Source: Acanthosepion esculentum (taxonomy: Eukaryota; Mollusca; Cephalopoda; Sepiida; Sepiidae). Taken from it: a DNA stretch of 64,000 nt. The DNA lies in contig OZ038498.1 of assembly GCA_964036315.1 (NCBI GenBank), positions 5,547,278 to 5,611,277 on the forward strand, read 5' to 3'. Positions 1-10,559 of this stretch are shown one piece after another. Positions within the stretch are counted from its first letter, which is position 1. Each line of letters starts with the position of its first letter. The position numbers and the translations under genes were made by a program. Below the pieces are notes generated by a model, which worked only from the letters and a program-made list of their open reading frames with translations, did no database searches and had not been told where the DNA came from.

Positions 1-175
1 CACGGCCAAATGGTAAACTTGTAAATGTGCAAAGATGGAATCTGACGAGAAAAAAACCTTCTTGGACGACACAGTGACCCAACTTTTCTTGCAGTTGATG
101 CAGTTATTGATTCAATATAACCGTTTCACTTCAAGTCAGTTGAAATCGTAAGGCCATGTGAGAAGATGAATGGAG
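1..175 (-). pseudogene. LINE reverse-transcriptase fragment, cut by window edge
   Basis: Non-coding remnant that matches, base for base over long stretches, the minus-strand LINE copy at about 41390-41525. Shared blocks include a run reading ttgattcaatata and the phrase cacttcatgtcag or cacttcaagtcag. The copy starts with cggccaaatgg, the same words found at the 5' end of the LINE remnant at 17480-17495. It has no open frame. It probably continues to the left of the window and is broken on the right by the mariner fragment. Confidence 0.6.
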
Positions 176-192
176 GTATAATGTCGCCATCA

Positions 193-519
193 CTAGTGAT
201 CACTCTCAACACCTTCGAAATCACCATTAGACTCACCCATTTCTTTTCGAATCCTTTGCGCTGTTCTCAGATCGACATCCAAACACTTTGAAATGTTCAA
301 CTTTGAGCTTCCAGAGCGAATGCCAAGTAGTATAGCATGCCGTTTCCAAATTTCTGGCAGAGTGAATTGCATCATGGTGTTCTTTTTCTCACAGACGGTG
401 TTCAACTGACCCTACTATACTGTGCAGTCGACAAAATCAAATCCCCCAAAAAATAAAATAAAAAAAATAACGCAGATGCGTGAAATAAAATATGGCAACA
501 ATTTACCCATCGCACCCTG
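193..519 (-). pseudogene. Tc1/mariner transposase N-terminal (helix-turn-helix) fragment with 5' terminus
   Basis: The minus-strand ORF 405-193 gives 70 residues. Its middle reads like the first helix-turn-helix of a mariner-type transposase (LNISKCLDVDLRTAQRIRKE), the domain that binds the terminal repeat. Upstream on the minus strand the element appears to begin at 519 with CAGGGTGCGATGGG, next to a TA at 520-521 that would be the target duplication. The catalytic DDD/E part is absent, because the copy stops at about 190 against LINE sequence. It is a dead fragment. The family assignment rests on the helix-turn-helix and the terminus, both of which are common in invertebrate mariners. Confidence 0.65.
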
Positions 520-794
520 TATATATAAAATGATTTGACTTCCGTTAGCCCGTCCGTTACGCCATCTAAAATAGCCATACATTGACTCATCGTAACCAAA
601 TTTCGGGGAGAAGTGCAAAGAGGTAAGGGGGTACAAAGTACACTTGGTTTTACTAGGGTCTATAGCTTAGTACAATACATTTTCATTAATTTGTTTGAAA
701 AATTAAAAGCTTTGTATGATTAAAATAAATACTTATTTAATACAAATATAACATTGTTTTTTGCATATCTTTTATATATGCAAGAATCCAGTTT

Positions 795-956
795 CCATTT
801 CGTCCTGGGATGAACAAATCACAAAGCTAAACGCTTCAAAAAGTTAAAATTTGGCTCCAGAAAGAAATATTTATACTTGGCCAATTTTATGTTGCATGCT
901 TAGGAGTAAGAAATCCTAAGAATTTATTCTTTGGTGTTAAAAAGGAAAAAAGAAAT
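795..956 (+). pseudogene. Helitron (RepHel) helicase C-terminal remnant
   Basis: The plus frame starting at 795 reads PFRPGMNKSQS, a stop, then a stretch ending in EIFILGQFYVACLGVRNPKN. In Helitron and Pif1-type helicases this part reads as an FPVRPAFAMTINKSQGQ-like motif followed by HGQLYVACSRV, the last helicase motifs. One in-frame stop and several substitutions show that it is dead. A sister remnant lies on the minus strand at 43330-43600. The gap of about 12 residues between the two motifs fits the family. No Rep domain is visible upstream. Confidence 0.7.
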
Positions 957-992
957 ACGCACTTCAAAAATTTTAGTTTTTTGGGGTCAGCG

Positions 993-1860
993 TATATATT
1001 CCAAAATATAACTTCAACAAAACTAAAACATAAAACACACATATCATCGCCTCTAGTAGTTATGTCTACACAAACATCTATATGCACAAAAGCTGAGTAT
1101 CATCTACCATGTATTCAATTGTGAAAGTAGAATAACAAATATTCTAATTTTATTACTCTGAAAGTCTAAGCACTGATTCTTACATGTATTCTAGTGATAG
1201 TGTAAATAGAAAAAATATTTTGTTACTTTCAATGTTTTTGATTTAATTACTATCACTCTCAATTTGTTTTTCAATGGTGAACTACAAAACCTCATAAACC
1301 ACTAAATTTAATAACTTTATTATTGCTTGTTCATGTTAGTCTAAAACTTAAATTTGAAATTAGCACATGTTTTACATTTAGATGTTGCTCGGAAGGCCTG
1401 ATAAAATTTATATATCTATGAAGGAATGCTGAAAAGTTCTGAGCTCGTCTCATGTCCTAGAGTTAATATTATAATTCTAATTTTTTTGAATAGGTCGAAC
1501 CGAGAACCTTTCAGAATCTCATCGTATTTACCAAGTTAGTTAGTCCTGCCTATGACAAATCCGACAGCAAGGCCTCTGATCGGGAGATTGGAGGTTTTGA
1601 GGAGCGTGGAACCACCTCTTACTTGCTGTTGTTTCCAGGCCCACTTAATTTAATATAATACAATATCCTACAATTACTTAATGAAATCAAACTATATTCC
1701 AAAATATAACTTCAACAAAACTAAAACATAAAACACACGTATCACCGCCTCTAATAATTATGTCTAAACAAACATCTATATATACAAAAGCTGAGTATCC
1801 TCTACCATGTATTCAACTGTGAAAGCAAAATAACATATATCATATTTTTATTACTTCAAA
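993..1860. repeat. 170-bp direct repeats flanking a 530-bp segment
   Basis: Positions 993-1160 and 1692-1860 are direct copies, roughly 88-90% identical by eye. Both start tatattccaaaatataac and both contain ctgagtat-ctctaccatgtattcaa. They bracket a segment that is a copy of dispersed repeat R1. The arrangement resembles terminal direct repeats but has no TG..CA ends, so a tandem duplication or nested insertion is as likely. Confidence 0.6.
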
Positions 1861-1935
1861 GCTCCCAAGAAAATTAAATTTCGGCATTAAATGACCTATA
1901 AGGTGTTGATGTGTCGTTAAACAAACAAATAAATT
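1165..1935 (+). repeat. Dispersed repeat R1, copy 1
   Basis: Shares long blocks with 3120-4205 (plus) and 39820-40265 (minus), including gattggaggttttgaggagc and the preceding agcaaggcc. Its right end carries a tail motif, TTAAATGACC then GTTGATGTG then GTTAAACAAACAAA. Degenerate forms of this tail recur at about 4150, 7018, 8750 and, on minus, 39830. There is no coding content. Copy 1 lacks the MITE that interrupts copy 2, so it acts as an empty-site reference. The family is not identified. Confidence 0.65.
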
Positions 1936-2309
1936 AATGAACCATAAAACCTCGTCATTGTTCGGTCCGTGGTATCCTCAGTATCCTTCTGTAGAACCAC
2001 ATTTCTTTTGCTTCAAGTCTCTGTTGGCCGACGATGATATGTGAAACGAAAGAAATAGATTATAATGCTAGGCAGGTCGTCGTTTTTATATGCTGCTTAG
2101 TATTTTTTTAAAATATTCTCAACATGAGAACTTGATTAAAATTTGTTTATACTTCCTGATTCTTTCCCGATTTTAATGTGCAAATAGACAGCCTATTTGT
2201 GCATTTATACGTTAAATACGATTCTGGAGTTTTATCAACAAGCTGACAATATCAAAAACAAAAAGCAAAACAAAACAACCGTTCACTGTCTAAACTCCAA
2301 CCACTATTG

Positions 2310-2505
2310 AAATCAAAGATGTGCGTAGGTTAAAAGTTCAGATAATGCAATCGAGGACCTGTGTTCAAATTCCAGTTGAGATTATCTTTACTTCGCACTA
2401 TTGCCCTCGGGGAAGGCATGAATACATCACTTCTCCTTTCATAGCTAGGGATGAAAATGCAGAACAGACTGGGCTCACTATCTTTGATTGGCAACCCATC
2501 TAGAT
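2310..2505 (+). mobile_element. tRNA-derived SINE (type D)
   Basis: The sequence has a B-box-like GTGTTCAAATTCC near 2364-2376 and a downstream body reading tgccctcggggaaggcatgaa. The body matches the type D copies at about 6820-6960 and 47580-47705. It is a non-autonomous pol III-type retroposon. The A box is eroded, so the left boundary is approximate. Confidence 0.55.
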
Positions 2506-2599
2506 AAGTACAACTGTAAATTCAGAATTGTGAATTAGGCAAATGGCAACTACTTCACTTTATTTCCCAAGAATAATCATGGTAATGTACAGTTTGCAG

Positions 2600-2680
2600 A
2601 TGTTAAAGCAAAGGAAACTGTGGAGAGCCATGTTCATCAACGCGCTGAAAGAACATATTATTTAAAGAGAGTGATTATGA
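2600..2680 (+). pseudogene. Short LINE 3' tail fragment (RTE-like family)
   Basis: The words aaggaaactgtggagagcca followed by a degenerate catc-acgcgctgaa match the LINE tails at 36640-36690 and 46780-46850. There the same phrase encodes KLWRAMIAHVLKGHG-like residues. Only about 80 bp can be recognised. Confidence 0.45.
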
Positions 2681-3119
2681 TCAGGGTTCAGCAGGCCGAG
2701 TAGACAGACCTTTACAATTTCGATTGTGTGACCCGGGTTCTAAATTCACCATGGTAGATTTCTGAAAGTGACGACCCCAGCTTGTGGCACCATGAGAAGT
2801 GGCCGAGAAAAATACCATAGGTTGATCCAAGCCTTGTGAGTGAAATTAGATCCACAGAGCTGCTCGGAAGCCGCCGATAGTTGCGCTGTCACGAAGTCAC
2901 AAGTTTTCACCTCATAGGCAAACGTCTTTGGTTGGAAAGCTAATCTAGAGATGACGCTAAAAGCACTTCATCCGCCACTGGCCTCGGCACTTGCCGGGAT
3001 GTATCGGTCTGAGAAACCGACTGACTTTAAATTCTTTAAAGAAGTTACGGGAGTTCGCAATCTGCCGTAGGGGGAAATAGTGAAAGTTTTTCCGACCGTA
3101 AGGCTTTCTTTGACATGTA

Positions 3120-4210
3120 AGTCTGAGCTCTGGTTTTCACATGTATTCTGGCGATCGTGTAAATAGTAAATATATTTTTTGTTACTTTTAATGTTTTTGA
3201 TTTAATTTACTGTCACTCTCAATTTCTCGTTTCAACGGTGAAGTGAGAAATCTCCACTAAAAAAAACTCGTAAACCACTAAGTTTAATAACATTATTATT
3301 GCTTGTTCATGTTAGCCTAAAACTTAGATTTGAATACAGTACATGTCATATATTTAATTCTTTGCCTGTCCAGGGCATTTTCGTGTGTACTATCCAGACG
3401 TTCGTGCTTGTTTTTAGATATTTAACTATTGCAAAGCAACTCAGCTTGTTTGGCAAATAGAATGTGCTGATATATAGTGTCTCACATAATAAAATCTTGT
3501 TCATCACATGTGATACACAGAACATGCATAAGTTATTTACACTCCGCTCTGTGTATCACATGTATTGCAACGGTTATAATAATTTCAATCAAGTGAAAAA
3601 GTCATTTAAGACCTTACATTATCAGTCAAGCATCCTGTGGTCATTTATGACGCGAGAAATATTAGATTAGGCCTTTCCTCGAACGTCCTGCTTAATAGTA
3701 GACTCTTTTCTTAAATGTCCTTAGTTTTACCACTCTTTTAGAGTAACGGCTCGTGTGCGACACATAGGATGCACAGAGGTGGAAATCACATGCCCTGGGG
3801 ATCACATATGATGCGCAGGACAGGCAAAGGGTTAAATGTTTCTTGGAATACTTGATAAGATTTACATATCTATGAAGGAATGCTAAAAAGTTCTGAGCTT
3901 AACTCATGCCCCAGAATTAATAATGTAATTCTGATTTTTTTTAAATAGGTCGCATCTCGTCGTATTTACCAAGTCTGGCTGTGCCTAGTTATTCCTGCAT
4001 ATGACGATAAACTACATCCGGCAGCAAGGCCCCTGATCGAGAGATTGGAGGTTTTGAGGAGCGTGGAACCACCTTAATTGCTGTTGTTCTCAGGTCCACC
4101 ATGACCCGGGGTGGTAGTACCTGTTAGGGTCCCATTCTTACAATCCAAAATATATTTCGGCTTTAAATAATCTACAAAGGGTTGCTAAACCGTAAAAAAT
4201 AAAATAAAAC
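3120..4210 (+). repeat. Dispersed repeat R1, copy 2, interrupted by a MITE
   Basis: Blocks 3140-3354 and 3836-4135 correspond in order to copy 1 (1180-1385 and 1385-1640). The 474-bp piece between them is a separate insertion. The tail motif of R1 is visible, degenerate, at 4150-4205. No coding potential. Confidence 0.7.
3358..3831. mobile_element. piggyBac-type MITE with TTAA target duplications
   Basis: The insertion is bounded by TTAA at 3354-3357 and 3832-3835. Its ends are inverted repeats: TTCTTTGCCTGTCC on the left and the complement of CCCTTTGCCTGTCC on the right. TTAA duplication and CCCTTT-type termini are hallmarks of piggyBac elements. At 474 bp with no transposase it would need a transposase supplied in trans. 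The uninterrupted R1 copy near 1380 supports the boundaries. Confidence 0.8.
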
Positions 4211-5130
4211 AAATCAATCTCGTACAAAAAGGCAGCCGGCAGAATACCCAGTGAAGACCGAATTCACTAACTCGTTAAACATTACCTCTTTTCCTCCCCA
4301 AATCTGTTCACAATAGTTTCTATCCAGTTTAATAATTCTTTTTTCACAATGTGGATGATCTGATCTCTACTTTTGGAACGTGTTCAAGTGTTGTTTTGGT
4401 GTTTACTAGAACAAAGCTCTGACACAATCCCACGTATTTATTAGGCGTCAAAAGATCTTACCCACAATCAATGGCCTGGGAGACAATCCACTCGATTATG
4501 AGGCAATAGAGGAAAGTGTGTGTTTTGGAATAAATATTTTTCTGACGGGCAAACGAAATAGTTCCAATGAAATTAAAACCGTATGACTAATAGGCTCTTT
4601 TTCACTGCTTTTAGTTTTATAGAATCACTCAGTATTTCCTTGTATAAACTAATATAAACAACTAAGCAGTTTTTCTCATCGATTCGAGAATCCGTCTGAC
4701 ATTTTTCGTTATCAGCCTTTGGCATCATGTGGTCATATTTCTTTCAGTGGCTATGCATTGTGACACAAACCATGCTAGCTGGACGTGGGCAGTCTATTAG
4801 GTTGCTAGGCAACATGGCCGGAGCAGTTACACTATTGTTTTTTTTTCTCTCTCTAAATGATGCAATGCTGAGAATAAAACAACAGTTCAATGTCACTATT
4901 AAATTTTTATCCGATACAATATTTTCTTTTACATGACAAAGTGTAGTTTTAACAAATTAGATGTGAAAACATCAAATGAAAAAGAAAACAATAAAAGATC
5001 ATATTTCATGGCTTATACAACCTCTAATCTGCAGTTTACATGTAATATTACAGTATTGTAGAGTTAGTCGATGTACAAGTAATATAGGGGCTAGGTTAAA
5101 ATTAGCCTATCAGATATTTCAAGTTCGCAT
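4210..5130. other. AT-rich spacer, nothing recognised
   Basis: No ORF, repeat family or RNA structure could be supported. The 69-codon frame at 4727-4936 has no recognisable motif and composition typical of chance ORFs. Confidence 0.5.
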
Positions 5131-5139
5131 ATAAGACCC

Positions 5140-5275
5140 GCGAGTCATATTTTTGGTGTAATGGTTAGCAAGCCTGTCTCGCTAGAACAATTACGACTGA
5201 GTAGTGAGTTCGATTTTCACTGGGTGTCCTATACTTTTGGTCTTGTGCCACATCTAAGCTACGCTTACAAAATGA
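5140..5275 (+). mobile_element. tRNA-derived SINE head (type B)
   Basis: The A-box-like region TAATGGTTAGCAAGCCTGTC at about 5158-5177 and the B-box-like GAGTTCGATTTTC at about 5207 have tRNA-like spacing. Minus-strand copies occur at 10560-10685 and 38715-38840. The body after the head is short here and carries no hammerhead-like core. Confidence 0.65.
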
Positions 5276-5846
5276 CATTATTTGGTGTGTGGAAGAGGTT
5301 TTATATATCATCAAATAAAGTAGTTTTTTTTCCTATATTTTGATGAGACAAAGCAAGACTAAATTTCAGGCCATTCTCTTTACATGTGTATCACGCGTGG
5401 CACATAATTGATTGAATGATTTCCTGTACATAATTCGATTCAAAGAAGGGTTTAATACAGTTTACCTTTTTTTTTAAAATAAATATCGCCCTCAACAAGT
5501 AATTTCTAAAATCATATATAAGTTTAGTAGTATTAGTTTCTGGAACCTTCTAGAACTTTATGGTACCTTCAAGAAATTGTTTTTGTCTATTTGTAAGTTT
5601 GTATGTTATGCTAAAGCTTAAAACTGTAAAATGCGTTAAAAAGACATAAGTACAATCCAATTACATCATTAGGTAATTGAAAAATAAATCCTCTGAAATA
5701 TTTTGATATTTTATCCTTATTGCTTCTATGGTAACATCGAATTTTAGGTTTGGGATGACCTTTTTCATTAATTTTGAACAAAATTTCATCGATTTATAAT
5801 ACAGGAACATAGGGTTACAAAAAGTCACAACCTTAATATATTATAT

Positions 5847-6295
5847 ATAAATATTTAAGTAAATGCTCTGTTTATAATAAACAGTATTAAACAACATTTA
5901 CCGGCCTGAATGTCCGAGAAATTTTCATAGAAAACATGCGTCCTCCGACAGGAATCGATCCCGTATCCTATACGGAACCGTCATACAGCCTGACGCGCCT
6001 TTAAACGATTTGGCCACAGAGGGAGTGTACGGTTAGCAAGGTCAAATTTACTGTCTTTAAACTTCAATCTTCCATGAATCTCTCACGTACATTCATATCT
6101 GCTCAAAGCGTATCCAAATGTAAACAAATGACGTCACACATTATGAAATGGACAAAGTCCGACAATTATTTTAAAGACATTTTTATGTTTATACATTCTT
6201 TTTATAGATACAAATATTTAAGTAAATGCTCTGTTTATAATAAACAACATTTACCGGCCTGAATGTCCGAGAAATTTTCATATAAAATTTTAGTC
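5847..6295. repeat. 90-bp direct repeats flanking a tRNA-like segment
   Basis: Positions 5847-5940 and 6208-6295 share aagtaaatgctctgtttata and a second block, catttaccggcctgaatgtc. The left copy carries a small extra piece. They bracket a tRNA-like sequence on the minus strand plus a block at 6130-6180 that reappears inverted at 16783-16825. The nature of the unit is unknown. Confidence 0.65.
5938..6018 (-). pseudogene. tRNA-Leu/Ser-like pseudogene or SINE head with long variable arm
   Basis: On the minus strand the segment begins CCTCTGTGGCCAAATCG and ends TCCTGTCGGAGG, so the ends can pair as an acceptor stem. The A box reads TGGCCAAATCGTTTAAAGGC, which fits type II tRNAs. A CGTCA/TGACG anticodon stem can be drawn. 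An extended variable arm follows, then a B box GATCGATTCC. Position 33 is not T, so a working tRNA is unlikely. Confidence 0.5.
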
Positions 6296-6397
6296 CGACA
6301 GGTATTATATATATATAATCCTTATATAAAAGTGGGCACTGAAGTCAAAAGCGGTGCCGACTGTCTGTTCTATGCTTAAACGCAATCTTCAGGCCTT

Positions 6398-6401
<4 letters not shown>

Positions 6402-6469
<68 letters not shown>
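6402..6469. repeat. (TA)n microsatellite
   Basis: About 34 uninterrupted TA units. The left flank, with cgcaatcttcaggcctttat, looks like the end of an interspersed element. Confidence 0.95.
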
Positions 6470-6470
<1 letters not shown>

Positions 6471-6754
6471 TAGTTTGCATGACCGTTGAAAATAAAATCT
6501 ATATAATAATACAGGGAAAATGTATTCTTTTTAAAATTTCTTCTCCGGCAACAACTGAACAAAAAATATTTACAAGTGCCGATCAAAGAATAACGACTAT
6601 ACTTTTTTAAATTCCAAAAAATTTAATAGTAGAAGCAGGCATACCAAAAATAAGCACAAAGTCTCACGATTCCAGATCTCGTCGTCAACGTAATTTCCTT
6701 CCTTCTCAGTCGTGGTATTCCACTGTCGTAAAAGGTTCTTGACTAGCTACGTAA

Positions 6755-6815
6755 AATGGTCAGTACCCAGATGGGTGACCTCTTGGGAGTACCAGGTGAT
6801 GTAAGCTTGGATGTG
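6755..6815 (+). pseudogene. 5S rRNA 3'-half-derived sequence
   Basis: The run TGGTCAGTACCCAGATGGGT followed by GACC, TTGGGAGTACC and a GGTG-TGTAAGCTT end follows the order of the 3' half of animal 5S rRNA, including the C-box region. A weak 5'-half match (GATCTCGTCGTC) lies at 6692-6704. It sits directly before a tRNA-like SINE head, so it is better read as a SINE promoter module than a 5S gene. Confidence 0.6.
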
Positions 6816-6965
6816 CGGGTGGTGTAATGGATAATGGTTCGCAATTGTTAATCGGAGAGCCAAATTCCAGTTCCCGTTGGGTTTGTTATATTCACTTACG
6901 CACAAATACCTTTGTGAAAGCTATGAATCCGAATCTCCTCCAGCTACGGGTTAATTAGTAAGACT
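6816..6965 (+). mobile_element. tRNA-derived SINE (type D)
   Basis: The head reads GCGGGTGGTGTAATGGATAA, an A-box-like start. A B-box region follows near 6872, then a body with cttacgcacaaataccttt and gctacgggttaa shared with other type D copies. The 5S-derived module immediately upstream makes a composite. The R1-type tail follows at 7005-7075. Confidence 0.6.
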
Positions 6966-7654
6966 TGTATTATTAAATTATTATTATCATCTAAAAAATA
7001 TTCTTACAATCTAAAATATTTTCTGGCTTTAAATAACCTGAAAAGGGTTGATAAGGCCTAGAAAATGAATCAATGAAAACAATTAGTCACCCTTTCCCGT
7101 CATCATCACTAGAGAGCCAGTCCTCTGCAATTTATCTGCATTGTGTAATTGCAGAAAACTTTGGACAGCAACCACATTCTCCTTTACGGAATTTGTTAGC
7201 ATTTTGAGAAGATATTTTGCAGTGAGTTATAAGTCAAGAAGCGACTCCTCTAAAATGGCAGGTACAAATATTGCATACATGGAGGCTTTCCTAAGCAATA
7301 TACGACATAACAAAATCAAACTAAACTAATTTCAATTGGAGAAGACAGGTTCGCCTATCGTTCGATTCACACTCCTCTCGGTCTTTTGAACAAAAATAGA
7401 GGTTTATCCCTTGTTTCCTGTTTAGAATTGGGTTTCCGGATCCTTCTGAAGTCTACTTCAACTGTATACGTCTAACATCCACGCCCAAATTCTGTAATTT
7501 TATTTACAATTTATTTTTTATTTTATTTTAATTTTTTTCCATATATGAGTAGAGAGGTTATTTTATCGTCCGGTTCACACTCCTCCTCAGTCTTTTGAAC
7601 AGGAGTAAAGTTTCCTGTTTAGGATTGGGTTTCCGATGCTTTCTAAAGTCTTCT

Positions 7655-7715
7655 CATCCTCTTTCTCTTAACCCTTTGCGTCTCAGTGGCATTATCATCT
7701 TTTGCTTTGGGTGAA
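7655..7715 (+). pseudogene. LINE 3' end fragment
   Basis: TTAACCCTTTGCGTCTCAGTGGC and the following cttttgctttgggtgaact match the 3' terminus of the LINE family seen reverse-complemented at 12265, 16945 and 40722 and forward at 24470. Only the last 60 bp or so are present. Confidence 0.5.
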
Positions 7716-8199
7716 CTAGTAAAAAAACAAACAACAACAACAAAAAACGAAAACAATAGCGATCGTCTGTCAACTGTAATGAGCGTATCACCTTGTTTGG
7801 TCTTCCCATTATTCAAAACAGCAGCTTGCCTGCCACTGCAGAGCCTATCCCAAAGGCCAGTTTCTCCTTTTTTTTTGTCAAGGATTGTTATTGACTCTAC
7901 TAACCCATCATATTACTGAACTTGTATCAAATTCTGTAAATGTTTGCAACACTGCATTCCAAAAAATGACAACTCTTTGCTTTCTATGTTTTCTCAGAGG
8001 GGAAGTCGTTTTTAAAAAGGGTTTTATGTGTAGAAAAAGGAACGGTAATTTCACAAATTTTCCTCCAGATATTCTATGCACTTTATGGCTAATAGCTTAA
8101 AAATGAGAATTCTGATTAATATATTTAAAATTAATTTAAAACAGGCTTTACTTACACATGGAAATAGTTGTGAGTATAAAATAGGAACCTCCACAAAAC

Positions 8200-8600
8200 G
8201 CGATACCTAACGTTTAAAATTAAATTTTAATAATGAAAAATCTTGTAGTTTTTATTTTAGTTTTAATTTCGAGATAATAGATTAAATTTAATATTTCCAA
8301 TAAAGAAAATACTATGCTGCATTTCAAAACTAATTTAAATTGATTGGAGGAGTTTCTGATTTGAAATTTAAAAAATTTTTGTGTTTTCGCGCCATTTTTA
8401 GCAAACTTTTATAAAAATGTAAATCTTATTAAAACATCTTCCAAAAATAAAATATACTTTTCTGAAACTTTATTTAAGGAATATTAGCTAATTTAAAGTA
8501 TAATTAATCTGATTATTTTATTTTTATTATTTTTTAACTGTAGATTTTGATCTAGTGCGAACAAAATATTACCAAGTGAGTAATTAAAAAAAAGAACTTT
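8200..8600 (+). repeat. Dispersed AT-rich repeat R2, copy 1
   Basis: Pairs in the same orientation with 31530-31900. Shared blocks include aatagattaaatttaatatt, aaaatatac.tt.tgagac/aaactttattt and tttaaagt.taat. Similarity is clear but old. No coding content and no recognisable ends. Confidence 0.55.
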
Positions 8601-8809
8601 TTACAAAAATAAAACCATCCAAGATTGTAAATTTCCTAAAAGAAGTTGGATTGTACTCAAAAATATGAGTAATTGAAAAATGGTTCAAATATATATGTAT
8701 ACATACACACCTTTTTTACTAACCTATCACTATGAATCTATTTGAAAATTTTGTTGGCATTAAATGACCCGCGAGGTTGATGTGCCATAAGACAAAACAA
8801 CCAACCAAT

Positions 8810-10010
8810 TATTTTTTAAAGTTTAAAATCTCACCGAAATGCTGTGTAAAATATGTTGATTCCCCAAAACAAATCGAATGATGTAGCCGCTTAGGGTTTC
8901 TGGGTACACTACATTAGTGATCCACTTACTGAGTTGTATGAAGATCTAATTGTAGAACAGCGATTACCATTTTTTTTAGCCTCTCTCCCCTTAGTTCTCA
9001 GACAACATGCCTAGTGAATCCTCTTAGATTCCTATGAAGACACATTTATCTTAGTATCAGATAGACATCCAATTTGAAACAATTAATTCAACGCTGTAAA
9101 CAGACACATATGCATTTCGGCTTGTTTTAAATGCTATCAGATAAGACGTCGACAGACAACCATCCATAGCTATATTGCTGTCCCTATGCCTATAAATCTA
9201 GAGAATTGGCCTCTGCAGACGTCAGCTGTCTGATCTGGTTGGCGTGTGACGTGTCCTATTCATATAACGTCAGTAAGATGCATACTAAAGTTTAGTCTTT
9301 TAACTTCGGACAACAAAATAAAATAAAACCATGCTTTCGGGTATAACTTCTATAGACCCTACTTTTATTTTACTCTTTGTAAAGCAGACGCGTTCCATAA
9401 AGTGATTTATATCTTGTCATATAGATTTTGTAAAAAACAAACAAACAAAAGTTACTTGGTTTTAATGTCATCCTTTCACCTAATTTTTTTTTCTAACGGC
9501 CCTCTACCGCCACTTCATCCCTATCGCTTTCGGATCTTTCCACCGCCACTGGAGTGGGGGGGGGGGGGGGTCGATACCACTCATTTATGGAATCCCATCT
9601 CTAGAATTACCAACAGCCATGAGAAAACATGGAGTAGTCAGGTTGTGGCCAGCGGTCTTGAGAGATTGTCTTTATGTTTTTTTGATTGCCATGGTAAAAC
9701 TGAACCTCATTGGGAATTGAAGTTGCTTGAATTTAAAGGGCAAGTTTGACGGGATTATTGGGATCCTGGGAACGATCACATCTTCCATTTCCCTAACCCA
9801 GTCAGGATAGATACCTCAGTGACATGTTGGAGAAGCTGTTTGACAATCATCCCAGGGTCAAACGGTGTTCAGCCCCCTTTATTTACTATTTTACACACAT
9901 ATCACCCGGTCGCATCAATTTCTACAAGTGAATCGACGACGAAACTTTCCGCTATATTGCCGGCTCTAACTTATTGGCTCTTCAGTTTATATATGCATGG
10001 TGTTTGCTTA
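8810..10010. other. Spacer with no recognised feature
   Basis: A G-run occurs at 9556-9570. The 115-codon frame at 9402-9749 has no motif I recognise and low-complexity codon use, so I do not call it a gene. Confidence 0.45.
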
Positions 10011-10019
10011 TATCTCTGA

Positions 10020-10165
10020 GATGAGGTATTATGATTACTTGCATTATTTACATTATTCGAACTGTTATCCTCATCTTCATTGCTATATGCACAACGTTTC
10101 GGCTGTTGTACGCTCCGGTCTTCTTCAGGTGATTGGAATTTCGAACTGAATCCTTTATTTCGTCC
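10020..10165 (-). mobile_element. SINE type A body with hammerhead-like core, minus
   Basis: Read on minus, the body runs cctgaagaagaccggagcgt then acaacagccgaaacgttgtg. This CUGAAGAA / stem / GAAAC block recurs in five other SINEs in the window. The copy lies head to head with the plus copy that starts near 10168. Its own tRNA head is missing. Confidence 0.65.
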
Positions 10166-10167
10166 AC

Positions 10168-10405
10168 CGAGAGTTGAGCTAAAGGGAAACAACCGAGACA
10201 CCCGGAAGAGGCATGGCGCGTGGAACTAGAACAATCTACTCCGGTGGACGAAATAAAGTGTTCGGTTCGAAAATCCAATCACCCGAAGAAGGCCGGATAG
10301 TACAACGGCCGAAACGTTGTGGATATTGCAATGAAGATGAGGATAACAGTCCGAATGATGCACTTAATGCAAGTAATGCATGGTGTTATCCAAAAGTTCG
10401 GATAA
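10168..10405 (+). mobile_element. SINE type A body with hammerhead-like core, plus
   Basis: Contains the type A linker (ggaactagaacaatctactc) followed by the core at 10283-10318: CCGAAGAA, a GGCCG/CGGCC stem and GAAACGTT. It continues into the shared tail ggatattgcaatgaagatga. The first core base pair context is mutated (CUGA to CCGA). The tRNA head is truncated. Confidence 0.65.
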
Positions 10406-10559
10406 TTTGAAACCGAATGTATCACAGACGTTCGCCACTGTTCTTTGTGCTTCCAACAGGACTACATCGATGAAAAGGGTGGTAACTAGGGTAATTTATT
10501 TTAACGAGAATATTCCCCGAGCCATTCGGTAGCATTTGGTGCAATTTGTTAATGAAGCA

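Noticed and set aside
6330..6400. cctgaagattgcgtttaagc on minus next to (TA)n as a hammerhead
   Set aside because: The (TA)n lies on the wrong side, the GAAA block is missing and no stem I forms.
9402..9749. 115-codon ORF as a host gene
   Set aside because: No motif, start context or homologous look. Composition matches chance frames around a G-run.
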